A DNA stretch of 64,000 bases. It comes from Mesorhizobium sp. M2D.F.Ca.ET.226.01.1.1 (GTDB lineage Bacteria; Pseudomonadota; Alphaproteobacteria; Rhizobiales; Rhizobiaceae). Below, piece after piece: positions 62,673 through 64,000 of the stretch (position 1 is its first letter; each line of letters opens with the position of its first letter). The stretch lies in assembly GCF_004022705.2 (NCBI RefSeq), contig NZ_RZOY02000005.1, forward strand, positions 186,001 through 250,000, given 5' to 3'. The position numbers and the translations under genes are program-made. The notes under the pieces were generated by a model. That model had not been told where the DNA came from and searched no databases. It saw only the letters and a program-made list of their open reading frames with translations.

Positions 62673-64000
62673 ATGCGACGGCAATTTCTAACATCAACAA
62701 CCGCCCTTGTCCTATTGCTCGGCGCCGGCCACGCCTACGCCGGGATGGACGAGGCAAAAGCCTTTCTGGACAAGGAGATAGGTCCATTGTCGACGCTTTC
62801 ACGCGCCGACCAGGAAAAGGAAATGCAGTGGTTCGTCGACGCCGCCAAGCCGTTCGCCGGCATGGAAATCAAGGTCGTGTCGGAAACCCTGACAACGCAC
62901 CAGTACGAGTCGCAGACGCTGGCGCCGGCCTTCACCGCCATCACCGGCATCAAGGTCACGCATGATGTCATCCAGGAGGGCGACGTCGTCGAGAAGATCC
63001 AGACCCAGATGCAGACCGGCCAGAACCTCTATGACGGCTGGGTCAACGACTCCGACCTGATCGGCACGCACTGGCGTTATCAGCAGGCGCGCAACCTGAC
63101 CGACTGGATGGCCGGCGAGGGCAAGGACGTCACAGATCCGATGCTCGACGTCGACGACTTCATCGGCAAATCCTTCACCACCGCGCCGGACGGCAAGCTC
63201 TACCAGCTGCCCGACCAGCAGTTCGCCAACCTCTACTGGTTCCGCTACGACTGGTTCAACGACGAGAAGAACAAGGCGGACTTCAAGGCCAAGTATGGCT
63301 ACGACCTCGGCGTGCCGGTCAACTGGTCGGCCTATGAGGACATCGCCCAGTTCTTCACCGGCCGCGAGATCGACGGCAAAAAGGTCTTCGGCCACATGGA
63401 CTACGGCAAGAAGGACCCGTCGCTCGGCTGGCGCTTCACCGATGCGTGGCTGTCGATGGCCGGCAATGGCGACAAGGGCATCCCGAACGGCAAGCCGGTC
63501 GACGAATGGGGCATCAAGGTCGACGAGAATTCGCGTCCCGTCGGTTCGTGCTCCGCGCGCGGCGGCGACACCAACGCTCCGGCCTCTGTCTATGCCATCC
63601 AGAAGTATCTGGATTGGCTGAAGGCCTATGCACCGCCGGAAGCGCAGGGCATGACCTTCTCCGAATCGGGTCCGGTTCCCTCGCAGGGCAACATCGCCCA
63701 GCAGATCTTCTGGTACACCGCCTTCACCGCCGACATGGCCAAGCCCGGCCTGCCGGTCGTGAACGACGACGGCACGCCGAAATGGCGCGTCGCGCCGTCG
63801 CCGCACGGTGTCTACTGGAAGGACGGAATGAAGCTCGGCTACCAGGACGCCGGTTCGTGGACGCTGCTGAAGTCGACCCCGACCGACCGCGCCAAGGCCG
63901 CCTGGCTCTATGCGCAGTTCGTCGTCTCGAAGACGGTCGACGTGAAGAAGAGCCAGGTCGGTCTGACCTTCATCCGCGACTCCACCATCCACGACAAGAG
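62673..64000 (+). CDS. glpV: Glycerol ABC transporter substrate-binding protein GlpV, cut by window edge
   Basis: At least 442 residues are visible, with a signal peptide (MRRQFLTSTTALVLLLGAGHAYA) and a large extracellular solute-binding domain (VSETLTTHQYESQTLAPAFT, WVNDSDLIGTHWRY). It captures glycerol in the periplasm for GlpSTPQ. A TGGAGGAG ribosome site precedes the ATG. The C-terminus lies beyond the window; the frame is open to position 64000. Confidence 0.93.
   Translation, partial: MRRQFLTSTTALVLLLGAGHAYAGMDEAKAFLDKEIGPLSTLSRADQEKEMQWFVDAAKPFAGMEIKVVSETLTTHQYESQTLAPAFTAITGIKVTHDVIQEGDVVEKIQTQMQTGQNLYDGWVNDSDLIGTHWRYQQARNLTDWMAGEGKDVTDPMLDVDDFIGKSFTTAPDGKLYQLPDQQFANLYWFRYDWFNDEKNKADFKAKYGYDLGVPVNWSAYEDIAQFFTGREIDGKKVFGHMDYGKKDPSLGWRFTDAWLSMAGNGDKGIPNGKPVDEWGIKVDENSRPVGSCSARGGDTNAPASVYAIQKYLDWLKAYAPPEAQGMTFSESGPVPSQGNIAQQIFWYTAFTADMAKPGLPVVNDDGTPKWRVAPSPHGVYWKDGMKLGYQDAGSWTLLKSTPTDRAKAAWLYAQFVVSKTVDVKKSQVGLTFIRDSTIHDK

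Overview
The window reads as ordinary chromosome from a member of the Rhizobiales, most probably Mesorhizobium or a close Phyllobacteriaceae relative. The grounds are high GC, CckA, a single-cysteine DksA, a GyrA with alanine at the quinolone position, rhizobial glp transporter genes, rhizobial LexA boxes and RIME-like intergenic mosaic repeats. I see no tRNA, rRNA, insertion sequence, prophage or CRISPR array. Genus is an inference from protein character and layout; no database was consulted.

Region 1 (1-16.8 kb): a truncated DUF922 gene; the folate operon folP-folB-folK with overlapping genes; a DUF924 / Kef-type K+/H+ antiporter pair; an AraC regulator with a NepI-like efflux pump; a small exported protein between two terminator-like hairpins; the YcjX/YcjF pair with a SixA-type phosphatase; dksA; a FliO-domain membrane protein; and cckA, the histidine kinase at the top of the CtrA cell-cycle pathway, followed by a purine nucleoside phosphorylase.

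Region 2 (17-27 kb): the urea ABC transporter urtABCDE behind a textbook sigma-54 (-24/-12) promoter, so it should respond to nitrogen limitation through RpoN and an activator such as NtrC. A strong hairpin lies between urtA and urtB. A diguanylate cyclase and a tightly packed uvrA-DUF302-hypothetical-GNAT-DUF72 operon follow.

Region 3 (27-43 kb): uvrA and ssb, neighbours in some rhizobia, are here about 2.8 kb apart. The space holds a ClpP paralogue, an ArsR/SRPBCC pair and a secreted protein. Each repair gene keeps its own GAAC-N7-GAAC LexA box. Then come OsmC, MarC, VOC and AraC genes, a SulP transporter overlapping a ParB-like protein, and gyrA.

Region 4 (43-53.9 kb): coaD, two cyclophilins, a DMT protein, the queuosine genes queA and tgt with a small gene overlapping both, an SDR lacking the usual catalytic lysine, and the four-gene Anbu cluster (permuted ATP-grasp, alpha-E, transglutaminase-like, proteasome-like Anbu). 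This cluster is the most intriguing system here: a probable peptide-ligation plus proteolysis module whose substrate is unknown.

Region 5 (53.9-64 kb): a PLP decarboxylase behind a perfect 18-bp palindrome, a frameshifted gene, then glpR and the rhizobial glycerol operon glpDSTPQUV, which runs off the window inside glpV. GlpR probably represses its own promoter through an 11-bp inverted repeat and glpD through related half-sites.
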